64,000 nucleotides of DNA from JAXMCK01 sp046349395. GTDB lineage: Bacteria > Pseudomonadota > Alphaproteobacteria > Geminicoccales > Geminicoccaceae. A program made the translations under genes and the position numbers. The notes beneath the pieces were generated by a model, which was given only the letters and a program-made list of their open reading frames with translations, ran no database searches and was not told where the DNA came from. This document shows, in pieces, positions 45,115-54,499 of this stretch. The stretch lies in contig JAXMCK010000004.1 of assembly GCA_046349395.1 (NCBI GenBank), positions 372,001 to 436,000 on the forward strand, read 5' to 3'. The number at the start of each line of letters is the position of its first letter. The first letter of the stretch is position 1.

Positions 45115-46728
45115 TCACACCTCCGGCGTCAGCTCCTGGGTGAAGAGCGTGGCACCCGCGATGTCCTTCAGCCGGACGGTCATCACATCCGTCTTCCCGT
45201 CGATGTCGACCTGACCGAAGAACTGCAGGCCGGCCGAAGGCGGCAGATTCGCCTGTCCCGGCTCGGGCGTCTTGGCGAAGACCAGTTCCGGCCCGAAGGT
45301 GCCATCGAGATCGTTCGGGCCGAAGGTGCCGGCGTTGAGCGGGCCCGAGACGAACTCCCAGAACGGCGCGAACTCCTGGAACTTCGCCTTGTTCGGGTCG
45401 TAGCGGTGGGCGGCGGTGTAGTGCACGTCGGCGGTCAGCCAGACCACGTTCCTGATCCCGCGGTCGCGGATGAAGCGGAAGAGATCGGCGAACTCCAGCT
45501 CGCGTCCCAGCGGCGGGCCCATGTCGCCCTGGGCCACGGCCTCCGTCCCCTTCTTGTTCTTGCCGTCGTCCCAGACGACGAGGCCGATCGGCATGTCGCA
45601 GGCGATCACCTTCCAGGTGGCCTTGGAGTCGGCCAGCGCCTGCATCAGCCAGCCCAGTTGCCGCTCGCCGACGACCCGCGCCTCGGGGCTGAGTTCGGTC
45701 TGCTTGCCCTCGCCATTCGGCCCCCGGTAGGAGCGCAGGTCGATCCGGAACACCTCCAGCGACGGGCCGTAGGCGAAGGTCGTGAAAATGCGGTCCTGCT
45801 CCAGCGGGCTCAGGCGTGTCGGCATGTAGTCGTGGAAGGCGCGCATCGCATTGGCGGCCAGACGCGCCACGCTCTTCTCCTGGTAGCGTTTGTCCTGGTC
45901 CTTCCGCAGCTCCCAGTACCAGTTGTTGGTGACCTCGTGGTCGTCCCACTGCATGTAGAGCGGGACCTGCGCGTAGAGGCGCCGGATGTTCTCGTCGATC
46001 AGGTTGTAGGCGTAGTTCATCCGGAACTCGTGCAGCGTCTCGGCGACCTTCTGCTTCTCCGGGATGGTGACGTTCTTCCATGGCTTGCCGTCGGGACCCA
46101 GCCACGGCTTGCCGTCGGCCGTCTGCGCTTCGGCCAGGATCGGCCCGTCCGCGTAGATCGTGTCGCCCGAATGGATGAAGAAGTCGGGCTCGACTTGCCG
46201 GATCGCCTCGTAGATCTTCATCCCACCGAAGTCGGGGTTGATGCCCCAGCCCTGGCCCGCCGTATCGCCCGACCAGACGAAGCGGATGTCACGCCGCTCG
46301 GCGGGCGGGGTCGGAAAGCTGCCGCGCACCGGCTCGCTCGTCGATTTAAGATCGCCCAGATCGAGGAAGCTCACCTCGTAGAAGATCCGCTGCCCCGGCG
46401 GCAGGCCGGCCAAGTCGACCTTGCCGACGAAGTCCCTGTCCTCGACGGCGTTCACAACCGGTGCTGATAATGAGTCGGCCATGCTCTCCGTGGTCGACCA
46501 GCGGACCATCATGCGCGCCGGACGGTCGGCCTTGCTCCAGATCACCGCCCGGTCACCAACGACATCGCCCACCTGGACGCCGTAGGGCACGCCGACCCGC
46601 ATCGCATCCGACGTTACCGATTGGGCCGCAGCGGCACGCGGCAGGCCGGTCGCCACGACACCGCCCAAGGCGGCGGCAGAGGTCAGCAAGCGGCGACGGG
46701 TGGGCATGGACGTGATCTGCAGAGGCAT
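45115..46728 (-). CDS. phoD: Alkaline phosphatase D family protein (PhoD-like)
   Basis: This 537-residue protein starts with a twin-arginine signal peptide (TRRRLLTSAAALGG, residues 10-23, cleavage after AAA about residue 35). The PhoD domain follows with RFVWSGDTAGQGWGINPDFG, FIHSGDTIYADGP (metal ligands), QWDDHEVTNNWY and a C-terminal VWLTADVHYTAAH. It should act as a periplasmic phosphodiesterase/monoesterase requiring Ca and Fe, folded before export by Tat. ATG at 46728 is chosen; ATG at 46707 would still keep the Tat motif. PhoD is often under phosphate control, but no Pho box was identified. Confidence 0.92.
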   Translation of the reverse strand: MPLQITSMPTRRRLLTSAAALGGVVATGLPRAAAAQSVTSDAMRVGVPYGVQVGDVVGDRAVIWSKADRPARMMVRWSTTESMADSLSAPVVNAVEDRDFVGKVDLAGLPPGQRIFYEVSFLDLGDLKSTSEPVRGSFPTPPAERRDIRFVWSGDTAGQGWGINPDFGGMKIYEAIRQVEPDFFIHSGDTIYADGPILAEAQTADGKPWLGPDGKPWKNVTIPEKQKVAETLHEFRMNYAYNLIDENIRRLYAQVPLYMQWDDHEVTNNWYWELRKDQDKRYQEKSVARLAANAMRAFHDYMPTRLSPLEQDRIFTTFAYGPSLEVFRIDLRSYRGPNGEGKQTELSPEARVVGERQLGWLMQALADSKATWKVIACDMPIGLVVWDDGKNKKGTEAVAQGDMGPPLGRELEFADLFRFIRDRGIRNVVWLTADVHYTAAHRYDPNKAKFQEFAPFWEFVSGPLNAGTFGPNDLDGTFGPELVFAKTPEPGQANLPPSAGLQFFGQVDIDGKTDVMTVRLKDIAGATLFTQELTPEV

Positions 46729-46808
46729 GGGCGTTTCCCCGGCGGCGGAACCGGCTGCACCCTAGCCCGGGCCATCGACAGCCCGGTGACCGTCCGATGT
46801 CTGGCCCG

Positions 46809-46846
46809 AAAAAGAACGGGGCGCCCAGGCAGTGCCGAGGCGCCCC
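46809..46846 (-). terminator. Rho-independent terminator of the MFS gene
   Basis: On the minus strand GGGGCGCC and GGCGCCCC (46839-46846 and 46818-46825) form a perfect 8-bp stem around 13 nt, followed by GTTCTTTTT, a T-rich tail. It lies about 110 bp after the MFS stop and before phoD, separating the two genes. Confidence 0.8.
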
Positions 46847-46956
46847 AATCGGGCGGGATGCAAGAACACGCAGGGTGCAAGAATGAAGTTCCCCTGCAAC
46901 TCGGATGCTAGTGGCCTGCCGTGACGAAAAGATGCGCTGCACGTGGCACAGGCCCG

Positions 46957-48237
46957 TCAGGTGCGCTGTGGTTCCGCGACCCGGGTGAGCAGCAGGCCGC
47001 CGACAATGAAGAGCACGAGGATCATCGCCATCCCGGCCCGCTGCGTGTCGAACAGCCAGGTCGCCGTGCCGAACAGGAACGGTCCGATGAAGGCCGTCAC
47101 CTTCCCCGTTAGGGCAAACAAGCCGAACATCTCGGCCCGCTGCTCGGGCGGGGCGAGGCGCGCCATCATCGTCCGGCTGGCCGAGCCCGCCGGCCCGACG
47201 AAGATGCCGAGCAGGCCGCCGACGATCCAGAACACGGTCTTGTCGGTCGCAAGGAGCGCTATTGTCCCACAAACCAGAAGGCCGACGAGGGCGATCAGGA
47301 TCGTCTTCTTCGAGCCGATCCGGTCGTCGATGGCGGAGAAGGCGAAGGCACCGAGGCCGGCCGTAAGGTTCAGCGTGATGCCGAACATGATGACCTCTGC
47401 CGTGTCCATGCCGAAGGTGCCAGCGGCATAGACCCCGCCGAAGGCGAAGAGCGTGTTGAGCCCGTCCTGGTAGATCATCCGGGCGAGCAGGAACTTGAAC
47501 AGATTCGCATGGCTCCGCACGTCGCGGAACGTCTTGGCCAGCGCCCGCAGCCCCTGCTTCGCCGCCGCGACCGGCGGCAGGCCCGCACTCTTCTTGTCCG
47601 GCACTACGAAGAACAGCGGCAGGCTGAAGACCAGCAGCCAGACCGCACAGATGGGCCCGGCGATCCGGATATGCTCGGCCGTCGCCGTGTCGAGGCCGAA
47701 CAAGGGCGGGTCGCGCTGCACGAATCCGAACAGCAGGATCAGCAGCGCCACGATACCGGCGATGTAGCCGAGTCCCCAGCCCGTCCCCGACCAGCGCCCC
47801 ACCTGCTCCGGTGGCGAGAGTTCCGGCAGCATCGCATTGTAGAAGGTCTGCGCCACCTCGCTGGCGACGTCCGCCACGACGACGAGGATCAGCGCGTAGA
47901 GCACATGCTCGGCATGGGGCTGGATCTCCCACAGGGCCGCCATGCCAGCCGCGGCCAGCAGCACGAAGGTGAACAGCCACGGCTTGCGTCGCCCGCCGGC
48001 ATCCGCGATGGCGCCGAAGACCGGGCTCGCCACGCCGATGACGATGGCGGCACAGGTCATCGCCCAGCCCCACTGGGCCGTGCCCCGCACCGGGTCCGCC
48101 GCTACGGCTTGTGTGAAGTACGAGGCGAAGATGAAGGTGATGACGACAACGAAAAACGGCGTCGCCGCCCAGTCGAAGCTCGCCCAGGCGAACAGCTGGC
48201 GCGGCGTCGCGTACCCAGTCGGTCGGCTGTCCGGCAA
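46957..48237 (-). CDS. MFS transporter of the UMF1/Atg22-like type
   Basis: This 426-residue membrane protein has about 12 hydrophobic segments and an N-terminal FAWASFDWAATPFFVVVIT followed by a GAIADAGGRRKPWL loop, as in the unknown-MFS (UMF1, Vps22/Atg22-related) transporters. PEQRAEMFGLFALTGKVT in the second half is also typical of the group. The substrate is unknown. The start is TTG at 48237 with GAGGAGGG at good spacing. It is divergent from the thioredoxin-like gene and ends at an intrinsic terminator. Confidence 0.88.
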   Translation of the reverse strand: MPDSRPTGYATPRQLFAWASFDWAATPFFVVVITFIFASYFTQAVAADPVRGTAQWGWAMTCAAIVIGVASPVFGAIADAGGRRKPWLFTFVLLAAAGMAALWEIQPHAEHVLYALILVVVADVASEVAQTFYNAMLPELSPPEQVGRWSGTGWGLGYIAGIVALLILLFGFVQRDPPLFGLDTATAEHIRIAGPICAVWLLVFSLPLFFVVPDKKSAGLPPVAAAKQGLRALAKTFRDVRSHANLFKFLLARMIYQDGLNTLFAFGGVYAAGTFGMDTAEVIMFGITLNLTAGLGAFAFSAIDDRIGSKKTILIALVGLLVCGTIALLATDKTVFWIVGGLLGIFVGPAGSASRTMMARLAPPEQRAEMFGLFALTGKVTAFIGPFLFGTATWLFDTQRAGMAMILVLFIVGGLLLTRVAEPQRT

Positions 48238-48370
48238 AGGCCCTCCTCGCCACGCGGCTTGTCCGGGAGCGGCAAGGGCGCCATCTGTCCCGATACGACT
48301 GACGCGGGCCTAGCCCATGCCCCGACTTCTGAGCAAGCTGCTGCACAATCTGAGGCGAGGGAAACTGACG

Positions 48371-48928
48371 ATGGCGGCCGTCCCACCCGTGTGCAACTTC
48401 GGCGAGAAAGCCCACCCCTTCACCCTGCCGGCCACCGACGGCCGCAGCTACAGCCTCGACGAGCTGAAGGGCCCGAAGGGTACGGTCGTCGTCTTCATCT
48501 GCAACCACTGCCCCTATGTGAAGGCGATCATCGACCGCCTCGTCCGCGACGCGAAGGATCTGGCCGCCAAGGGTGTCAACGTCGTCGCCATCTCGGCCAA
48601 CGATGCCTCACGCTACCCCGAGGACAGCTTCGACAACATGAAGCGCTGGGCCGCCGAGCACGGCTTCCCCTTCAAGTATCTCTACGACGAGAGCCAGGAG
48701 GTTGCCCGCGCCTACGGTGCGGTCTGCACCCCCGATTTCTTCGGCTACAATGCGAAGTTGGAGCTGCAGTATCGCGGCCGGCTCGACGAGTCCGGCCGCA
48801 ACGCCGCCCCGCCCGACGTCCGCCGCGAGCTCGTGGACGCGATGACCGCCGTTGCCGAGACCGGCCGCGGACCCGATGCGCAGACCCCGTCGATGGGCTG
48901 CAGCATCAAGTGGAAGGAAGCCGCCTGA
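48371..48928 (+). CDS. Thioredoxin-fold (AhpC/TSA-like) redox protein
   Basis: This 185-residue protein has the thioredoxin fold of the peroxiredoxin/TlpA group, with the active-site CNHCPYVK (CXXC, about residues 44-47) and GAVCTPDFFGYN carrying the cis-Pro loop (CTPD). It lacks a signal peptide and is probably cytosolic. ATG at 48371 follows GAGGGAAA; an upstream in-frame ATG at 48317 is less likely. It is followed after 7 bp by the BKACE gene. Confidence 0.88.
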   Translation: MAAVPPVCNFGEKAHPFTLPATDGRSYSLDELKGPKGTVVVFICNHCPYVKAIIDRLVRDAKDLAAKGVNVVAISANDASRYPEDSFDNMKRWAAEHGFPFKYLYDESQEVARAYGAVCTPDFFGYNAKLELQYRGRLDESGRNAAPPDVRRELVDAMTAVAETGRGPDAQTPSMGCSIKWKEAA

Positions 48929-48935
48929 GCCGCGG

Positions 48936-49679
48936 ATGATCGTCCAGGCCTGCCTCAACGGCAGCCGGGCGCGGGGCTGGCACCCGGCGCTGCCGATCAC
49001 GGCCGAGGAGATCGCCCGCGATGCGCGAGCGGTCGTCGCGGCGGGGGCCGCAGAGCTGCATCTGCATGTCCGGGACCTCGACGGGGCAGAGAGTCTGTCT
49101 CCCGACGCTGTCGACGCCGCGCTGACCGCGGTCCGTCGCGCGGTGCCGGGAACTCTCGTCGGCATCAGCACCGGTGCCTGGATCGCGCTCGACGACGAGC
49201 AGCGGCTGAAGTTCATCGCCGGCTGGCGCGAACTGCCCGACCATGCGTCCGTCAACCTGTCGGAGGCCGGCGCCCCGGATCTCATCGCCCTGCTGCGCGA
49301 GCGCGGGGTGGCCGTTGAGGCGGGGCTCGCCAGCGTGGCCGACGCCGAGCGCTTGGTGGGCGCCGGTCTCGGCCGGCACGCCATGCGCGTCCTGGTCGAG
49401 ATGGAAGAGCAGGACACGGCAGCGGCGATCGCCACCGCGGACAGCATTCTCGCGATACTGGCGCGCGCCCGTACGGCCAAGCCCATCCTCCTGCACGGGC
49501 TCGACGCGAGTGTATGGCCGCTCGTTCGTCACGCTTTCGCGCGAGGCTTCTCGACGCGCATCGGTCTCGAGGACGGCGCCATCCTGTGCGACGGCACGCC
49601 CGCAGCCTCGAATGCGGCGTTGGTTACAGCGGCCATGCACCTGCGCGAGGCGGCGCCGAGTAGCGGGTCGCTGCCATAA
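48936..49679 (+). CDS. Beta-keto acid cleavage enzyme (BKACE, DUF849 family)
   Basis: This 247-residue TIM-barrel protein belongs to the family of 3-keto-5-aminohexanoate cleavage enzymes, which use zinc and acetyl-CoA to cleave beta-keto acids. Visible are QACLNGSRARGWHPALPIT, the zinc ligands in ELHLHVRD (HXH), SVNLSEAGAPDL and a C-terminal TRIGLEDGAIL. It is shorter than the founding enzyme (about 270-300 residues). It may be cotranscribed with the thioredoxin-like gene. The keto acid used is not evident. Confidence 0.87.
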   Translation: MIVQACLNGSRARGWHPALPITAEEIARDARAVVAAGAAELHLHVRDLDGAESLSPDAVDAALTAVRRAVPGTLVGISTGAWIALDDEQRLKFIAGWRELPDHASVNLSEAGAPDLIALLRERGVAVEAGLASVADAERLVGAGLGRHAMRVLVEMEEQDTAAAIATADSILAILARARTAKPILLHGLDASVWPLVRHAFARGFSTRIGLEDGAILCDGTPAASNAALVTAAMHLREAAPSSGSLP

Positions 49680-49811
49680 CGCGCTGCGCGCCTGCCGACG
49701 ACTACGTGATCTTGCGACGGATGCTCGCTGGCGAATCCATGAATCTCTGACGCTAGCGGCGCGCCCATTTCAACTGTAAAGTGAGGGAGATAGCGGCAGG
49801 GAGTTGCATTG

Positions 49812-51581
49812 ATGGTTGGTCTGGCGAAGCGGCATTTGCGCCGTCTGATGGTCGCGATCGCGACCGTGGGTGTCGTCTCGACCTTGGGCGCCGGCTCGAG
49901 CCGGGCTGCGGGCGACCGCTACATGTTGCGTCTCACGAGTCCCTCGGCTGCGACGTCGGCCCGGGCCGCCCTGGAGCGGAGCGGGATCGCGGTGATCGAG
50001 GAGATCCCCGAGCTCGGCGTCGTCGTCGTTCGCTCCGACACGGATGGTGGCACGACGCGATCAGCGATCCGGGCATTGGGCACGCTCATTCCGGACCGGA
50101 TCGTTCGGGTCTCCCCGCCAGAGGGCTCGAAGCCCCGTGCCAAGGCGCCGGGGCTGCTCTCGGCGCGGCGCGTGTCGGCGTCGCTCGCGGCGGCACCTCG
50201 AGCGGCCATTAGGCCCGATCCCGCCCTCTCCTACCGCGGTCTGTTGTGGGACTTCGAGCGCATCGGCCTGCCCGCCGGCTGGGCACGCTCGGCCGGCGAC
50301 CCGACCATCGTCGTCGGGGTCGCCGATACCGGCCTCGACTTCACCCATGTCGACCTGAAGCCGTCCATCGTGCGCGTTCAGGACTTCACGGTCTCGGAGA
50401 ATCCGCCTCTCTGCGATCCGAGCGACCAGGACTACGCGGACTACTATGGTGGGCCGGCGAAGACCGACTGGAACGGCCACGGCTCCTGGATCGGCGGCAA
50501 CATCGCCGGTGCGCTCAACGGCACCGGCATCAACGGCATCGCGCCGAAAGTGAAGCTCGTCGCCCTCAAGATCGCCCAGAACTGCGGCTATGCCTACGAC
50601 AGCACCATCCTCAAGTCCTTCGTCTGGGCGGCGAAGAACGGGGTCGACATCGTCAGCATCTCATTCGGCGGCTATCTCGACCGCACCGACCCCAAGCAGG
50701 ACGCCGACTACGGCCTCTATGTGGATGCGGTGCGGCTCGCCCGTAGCAAGGGCATGCTCATCGTCGCTGCCGCCGGCAACGAGCATGTGCGGCTCGGCAC
50801 CGGCGGGAAGGTCCTCTCGCACGGCTCGCTGACCCGGCCGGGCGACCCTGTGGAAGACCTGTTCGGCCTTTACGAGGTGCCGGGCGGCGTACCGGGTGTG
50901 GTCACCGTCTCGTCCACCGGCAACCGCACGATCCCGTCGAGTGCTTATTGTCCCTGGGGCACCGGTGGTTCCCCATCCAACCGGGGCGACTACGCCACGT
51001 GCAAGCCCCGGAACGACCGGCATCAGGCGCCGGGCCAATCGTTGACCGACCAGTTGGCCTATTACAGCAACTACGGCCCGCGGATCGACGTCGCGGCACC
51101 CGGCGGTGCCCGCAAGTTCAACCTCCCCTACTGGGATCGCGGCGGCACGCCCGGCTTTCCCTATGTCGGCGACGACCTGACCAACGCCTGGGAAGAATTC
51201 AGCACGACATCGAACTGGTCGGCCGAGATCGACTGCTTCATCTTCACGAAGGGGTCGGGCTTCACGCCGAACCAGTGCTACTCGACGATCCAGGGCACCT
51301 CGATGGCGACACCGCACGTCTCCGCGGTCCTGGCGCTCATCGCCAGCGCACAGCCTGCGCTGCGCGGGAAGCCCGACCGACTCGTCGCCGCCCTGAAGGC
51401 GGGTGCGCGCAGCGCACGCAATCTGACCCAGGTCCTCTCGGCGACCGACAAGTCCAAGGGCGATCTGACGGGTGTCGCCTGCGGCAAGGGCTACTGCCAC
51501 CTGGGCGGGGCGACCATCTCGAACAGTGACGCCTACGGTGCGGGCATCGTGGTGGCACCCCAGCCCTCGTCGGGCGGCTGA
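49812..51581 (+). CDS. Secreted subtilisin-family (S8) serine protease
   Basis: This 589-residue protease has a signal peptide (residues 1-35, ending SSRAAG), an N-terminal prodomain to about residue 140 (DRYMLRLTSPSAATSARAAL), and an S8 catalytic domain with Asp in VGVADTGLDFTHVD, His in WNGHGSWIGGNIAG, Asn in VAAAGNE and Ser in IQGTSMATPHVSAVLALI. The His motif reads GHGSW instead of the usual GHGTH. The ATG at 49812 has GGGAG upstream. The 132 bp before it, to the BKACE stop, is otherwise featureless. It converges with the TAXI gene. Confidence 0.93.
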   Translation: MVGLAKRHLRRLMVAIATVGVVSTLGAGSSRAAGDRYMLRLTSPSAATSARAALERSGIAVIEEIPELGVVVVRSDTDGGTTRSAIRALGTLIPDRIVRVSPPEGSKPRAKAPGLLSARRVSASLAAAPRAAIRPDPALSYRGLLWDFERIGLPAGWARSAGDPTIVVGVADTGLDFTHVDLKPSIVRVQDFTVSENPPLCDPSDQDYADYYGGPAKTDWNGHGSWIGGNIAGALNGTGINGIAPKVKLVALKIAQNCGYAYDSTILKSFVWAAKNGVDIVSISFGGYLDRTDPKQDADYGLYVDAVRLARSKGMLIVAAAGNEHVRLGTGGKVLSHGSLTRPGDPVEDLFGLYEVPGGVPGVVTVSSTGNRTIPSSAYCPWGTGGSPSNRGDYATCKPRNDRHQAPGQSLTDQLAYYSNYGPRIDVAAPGGARKFNLPYWDRGGTPGFPYVGDDLTNAWEEFSTTSNWSAEIDCFIFTKGSGFTPNQCYSTIQGTSMATPHVSAVLALIASAQPALRGKPDRLVAALKAGARSARNLTQVLSATDKSKGDLTGVACGKGYCHLGGATISNSDAYGAGIVVAPQPSSGG

Positions 51582-51591
51582 AACCGTCCCA

Positions 51592-52869
51592 TCAGGGCGG
51601 GCGGTTGGCGATGTCGTCCACACGACGCCGCACGAGGTCGACATGCTGGCGCAGATGGTAGGCGAGATGCGCGTGTGAGATCGGCAGCTTCAGCTTCGTG
51701 ATCTCGCCCTCCACGCGCGCCAGGGCCTCCCGCGCGGCCAGGGTCTCGCCGCCCAGCGCCTGACGCTCGATGTCCGCAAGCTCGGCGTAGCGCCGCCACA
51801 CCCGCGACTTGATCCGCCAGTCGACGGCCGCGGGCAGGATGCGGCCGAGCGGCACGAGCAGGGTGAGGATGGGCAAGAGCAGGATCGCCGCTCGGTCGAC
51901 CAGCGTCGCCGCCCCGAACGGCAGATAGCGCATCAGGATCGGCGGCCCGTGCTCGTAGAAGCGCTGCGCCTCGTCCGCCAGCGGCACCTCGGTCCCATGC
52001 GGCGAGGGGTAGGTGCCGGGCGGGCTGAACACGTCGCCCGAGGCGTGGATCCTCGTAAGCGCCAGCATCATCAGGTTGATGAGGGCCGAATGCATGTCAT
52101 CGCGGACGACGAGCACGGCCTTGGGCGCCACGAGATCGATGTCGCTGCCGGGAATGCCCTGACCGAGATCGAGCGCGCCCTCGTTGAGCACGACATGCTC
52201 CAGGAAGGGATAGGCCTGCCGGTAAGCTTCGGCACGGCGCAGGTCGACGAGCCCGATCCCCGGCGTCGCCGCAAGCTGCCGGACGAGCGGCGAGGTGGCC
52301 TCGGCGACGAGGAAGATCGCGTCCGCATCGCCGGCAATGAGGGCATCGGCGGCTGCCTCGTTGCCGAGCGGCAGGAACGTCGCGTCCTTCGGGCCGACGC
52401 CGCTGATGGCCAGGAGCTGGAGCGCCAGGGCACTCGTTCCGCTGCGCTCGGCATCGATCGCCACCCGCTTGCCGCGCAGCTGGTCCAGCCGGTCCGGCAG
52501 CGGCTGCAACCGGGAGAACACCCAGACCGGCTCGACGAACACGGTGCCGAGCGCCCGCAACCCGTCCGCACCGTCGACGCCGAGCAGCCCACCCTGGACG
52601 AAGCCGGCATCGACGCCGGAAGCCGGGTCCTGCAGCAGATCGACGTTCTCGACCGCTCCTACGGTCGGCCGCAGGACGAGCTCGACGCCGGACTTCGCCA
52701 GCTCGGCACGGTACAGCTCGGCGAAATGCCAGTAGGCGCCGTCCTCGGGACCCGTCGCCACGGTGATCTGCGGCGGCGGCGCCGGCTTGACGAACGGGTA
52801 GACGGCGGCGAAGCCCAGGGCCACGACCAGCGCACCGATCAGGTACATCCAGACCCGCTCGCCCCGCAC
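51592..52869 (-). CDS. TAXI family TRAP-type solute-binding protein
   Basis: This 425-residue protein has an N-terminal transmembrane/signal segment (residues 7-27), a periplasmic binding domain of the TRAP-associated TAXI type (ITVATGPEDGAYWHFAELYR, GVDAGFVQGG, GKRVAIDAERSGTSALALQL), a second membrane segment (about 335-360, DRAAILLLPILTLLVPLGRI) and a C-terminal helical cytoplasmic tail. The membrane-anchored form with a tail differs from soluble TAXI proteins. No TRAP membrane subunit is adjacent, so it may be a stand-alone sensor or transporter component. GTG is the start. Confidence 0.85.
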   Translation of the reverse strand: MRGERVWMYLIGALVVALGFAAVYPFVKPAPPPQITVATGPEDGAYWHFAELYRAELAKSGVELVLRPTVGAVENVDLLQDPASGVDAGFVQGGLLGVDGADGLRALGTVFVEPVWVFSRLQPLPDRLDQLRGKRVAIDAERSGTSALALQLLAISGVGPKDATFLPLGNEAAADALIAGDADAIFLVAEATSPLVRQLAATPGIGLVDLRRAEAYRQAYPFLEHVVLNEGALDLGQGIPGSDIDLVAPKAVLVVRDDMHSALINLMMLALTRIHASGDVFSPPGTYPSPHGTEVPLADEAQRFYEHGPPILMRYLPFGAATLVDRAAILLLPILTLLVPLGRILPAAVDWRIKSRVWRRYAELADIERQALGGETLAAREALARVEGEITKLKLPISHAHLAYHLRQHVDLVRRRVDDIANRPP

Positions 52870-52977
52870 GTCGGCTCCCCCCTTGGTCCGCCACGAGGAT
52901 TGGACGGGCGGCCCGCCCCTCGCTATCTCGCGCGCCGTCGACGGTATTGAGGCGTCTCGCCCCGGGAGTGTCCAGAC

Positions 52978-54471
52978 GTGCCCTTCGAGTCCTTACGCGA
53001 CTTCATGGCCCATCTCGAGGCCAGGGGCCGGCTGGTGCGGGTGAAGGAGCCGGTCTCGCCCGTATTGGAAGTGACCGAGATCCAGACCCGCCTCCTGGCC
53101 GACCAGGGTCCAGCCGTCCTCTTCGAGCGCGTCGAGGGCTTCTCGATGCCCATGCTCGTCAACCTCTTCGGCACGGTCGAGCGCGTCGCCTGGGGCATGG
53201 ACCGCGAGCCGCACCAGCTGCAGGAGCTCGGCGAGACGCTGGCCTTCTTCAAGCAGCCGCAACCGCCCGAGAGCCTGGGCGAAGCCTGGGAGATGCTGCC
53301 GCTCGTCAAGCGCGCTCTGGCGATGAAGCCGAAGACGGTGGGCCGCGCGCCCTGCCAGGAGGTCGTCCTGCGAGGGTCCGACATCGACCTCGGCCGGCTC
53401 CCGATCCAGACCTGCTGGCCCGGCGAGCCGGCCCCCCTCATCACCTGGCCGCTCGTCGTCACCAAGGGCCCCAGCAGCGCGCGCGAGGACGCCTTCAACC
53501 TCGGCATCTACCGCATGCAGGTGCTGGGCCGCGACCGCACGCTGATGCGCTGGCTGAAGCACCGCGGCGGCGCCCAGCACCACCGCCGCTGGGCGCAGAC
53601 CCACCGCGACCCGCTGCCGGCCGCCGCCGTCATCGGCGCCGATCCCGGCGTGACGTTGGCGGCGGTGACCCCCGTCCCCGATACCATGTCCGAGTACCAG
53701 TTCGCCGGCCTGCTCCGCGGCCGCAAGGTCGAGCTGGTCGACTGCGTCAGCGTCCCGCTCAAGGTGCCGGCCACCGCGGAGATCGTCATCGAGGGCCATG
53801 TCAGCCTCGAGGAGCACGGCGACGAGGGTCCCTACGGCGACCACACCGGCTACTACAATTCGGTCGAGCCCTTCCCGGTGTTCCAGGTCTCGGCCATCAC
53901 CATGCGCCGCGACCCGATCTACCTCTCGACCTTCACCGGCCGCCCACCGGACGAGCCCTCGGTCCTCGGCGAGGCGCTGAACGACGTCTTCGTCCCCCTG
54001 CTGCGCCAGCAGTTCCCCGAAATCGTGGATTTCTGGCTCCCGCCCGAGGGCTGCAGCTACCGCGTCGCCGTCGTCAGCATCAGGAAGGCTTATCCGGGCC
54101 ATGCCAAGCGCGTGATGTTCGGCGTGTGGTCCTACTTACGCCAGTTCATGTACACGAAGTTCGTCATCGTCGTGGACGACGACATCGACTGCCGCAGCTG
54201 GAACGACGTCATCTGGGCGATCAGCACGCGCGTCGATCCAGGCCGCGATCTGATGACGATCGAGAACACGCCCATCGACTATCTCGATTTCGCCAGCCCC
54301 GAATCCGGCCTCGGCGGCAAGCTCGGCATCGACGCCACCGACAAGTGGCCGCCCGAGACGAAGCGCGAATGGGGCAAGAAGCTGCGGATGGCGGACGACG
54401 TCGTGGCGCGCGTCACGGACAAGTGGAGCCGCTACGGGCTGCCGGGGTCGGGCAAGCCGATCTGGAAGTAG
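52978..54471 (+). CDS. UbiD-family decarboxylase
   Basis: This 497-residue prenylated-FMN-dependent (de)carboxylase shows NLFGTVERVAWGMDRE, FNLGIYRMQVLGRDRT (cofactor-binding Arg), and DEGPYGDHTGYYNSVEPFPV (catalytic Glu region). Length fits UbiD. Candidates are ubiquinone synthesis (UbiD itself) or decarboxylation of aromatic acids; with no UbiX or quinone gene adjacent, the substrate is open. GTG at 52978 is the start. The downstream neighbour is convergent. Confidence 0.9.
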   Translation: MPFESLRDFMAHLEARGRLVRVKEPVSPVLEVTEIQTRLLADQGPAVLFERVEGFSMPMLVNLFGTVERVAWGMDREPHQLQELGETLAFFKQPQPPESLGEAWEMLPLVKRALAMKPKTVGRAPCQEVVLRGSDIDLGRLPIQTCWPGEPAPLITWPLVVTKGPSSAREDAFNLGIYRMQVLGRDRTLMRWLKHRGGAQHHRRWAQTHRDPLPAAAVIGADPGVTLAAVTPVPDTMSEYQFAGLLRGRKVELVDCVSVPLKVPATAEIVIEGHVSLEEHGDEGPYGDHTGYYNSVEPFPVFQVSAITMRRDPIYLSTFTGRPPDEPSVLGEALNDVFVPLLRQQFPEIVDFWLPPEGCSYRVAVVSIRKAYPGHAKRVMFGVWSYLRQFMYTKFVIVVDDDIDCRSWNDVIWAISTRVDPGRDLMTIENTPIDYLDFASPESGLGGKLGIDATDKWPPETKREWGKKLRMADDVVARVTDKWSRYGLPGSGKPIWK

Positions 54472-54499
54472 GGCACGCGGCAGCACCCGTCGGGCAAGA

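Noticed and set aside
44890..46467. A plus-strand frame from the AT-rich flank into the antisense of phoD
   Set aside because: Only the first 50 codons lie outside phoD, and they show no ribosome site or family; the rest is antisense.
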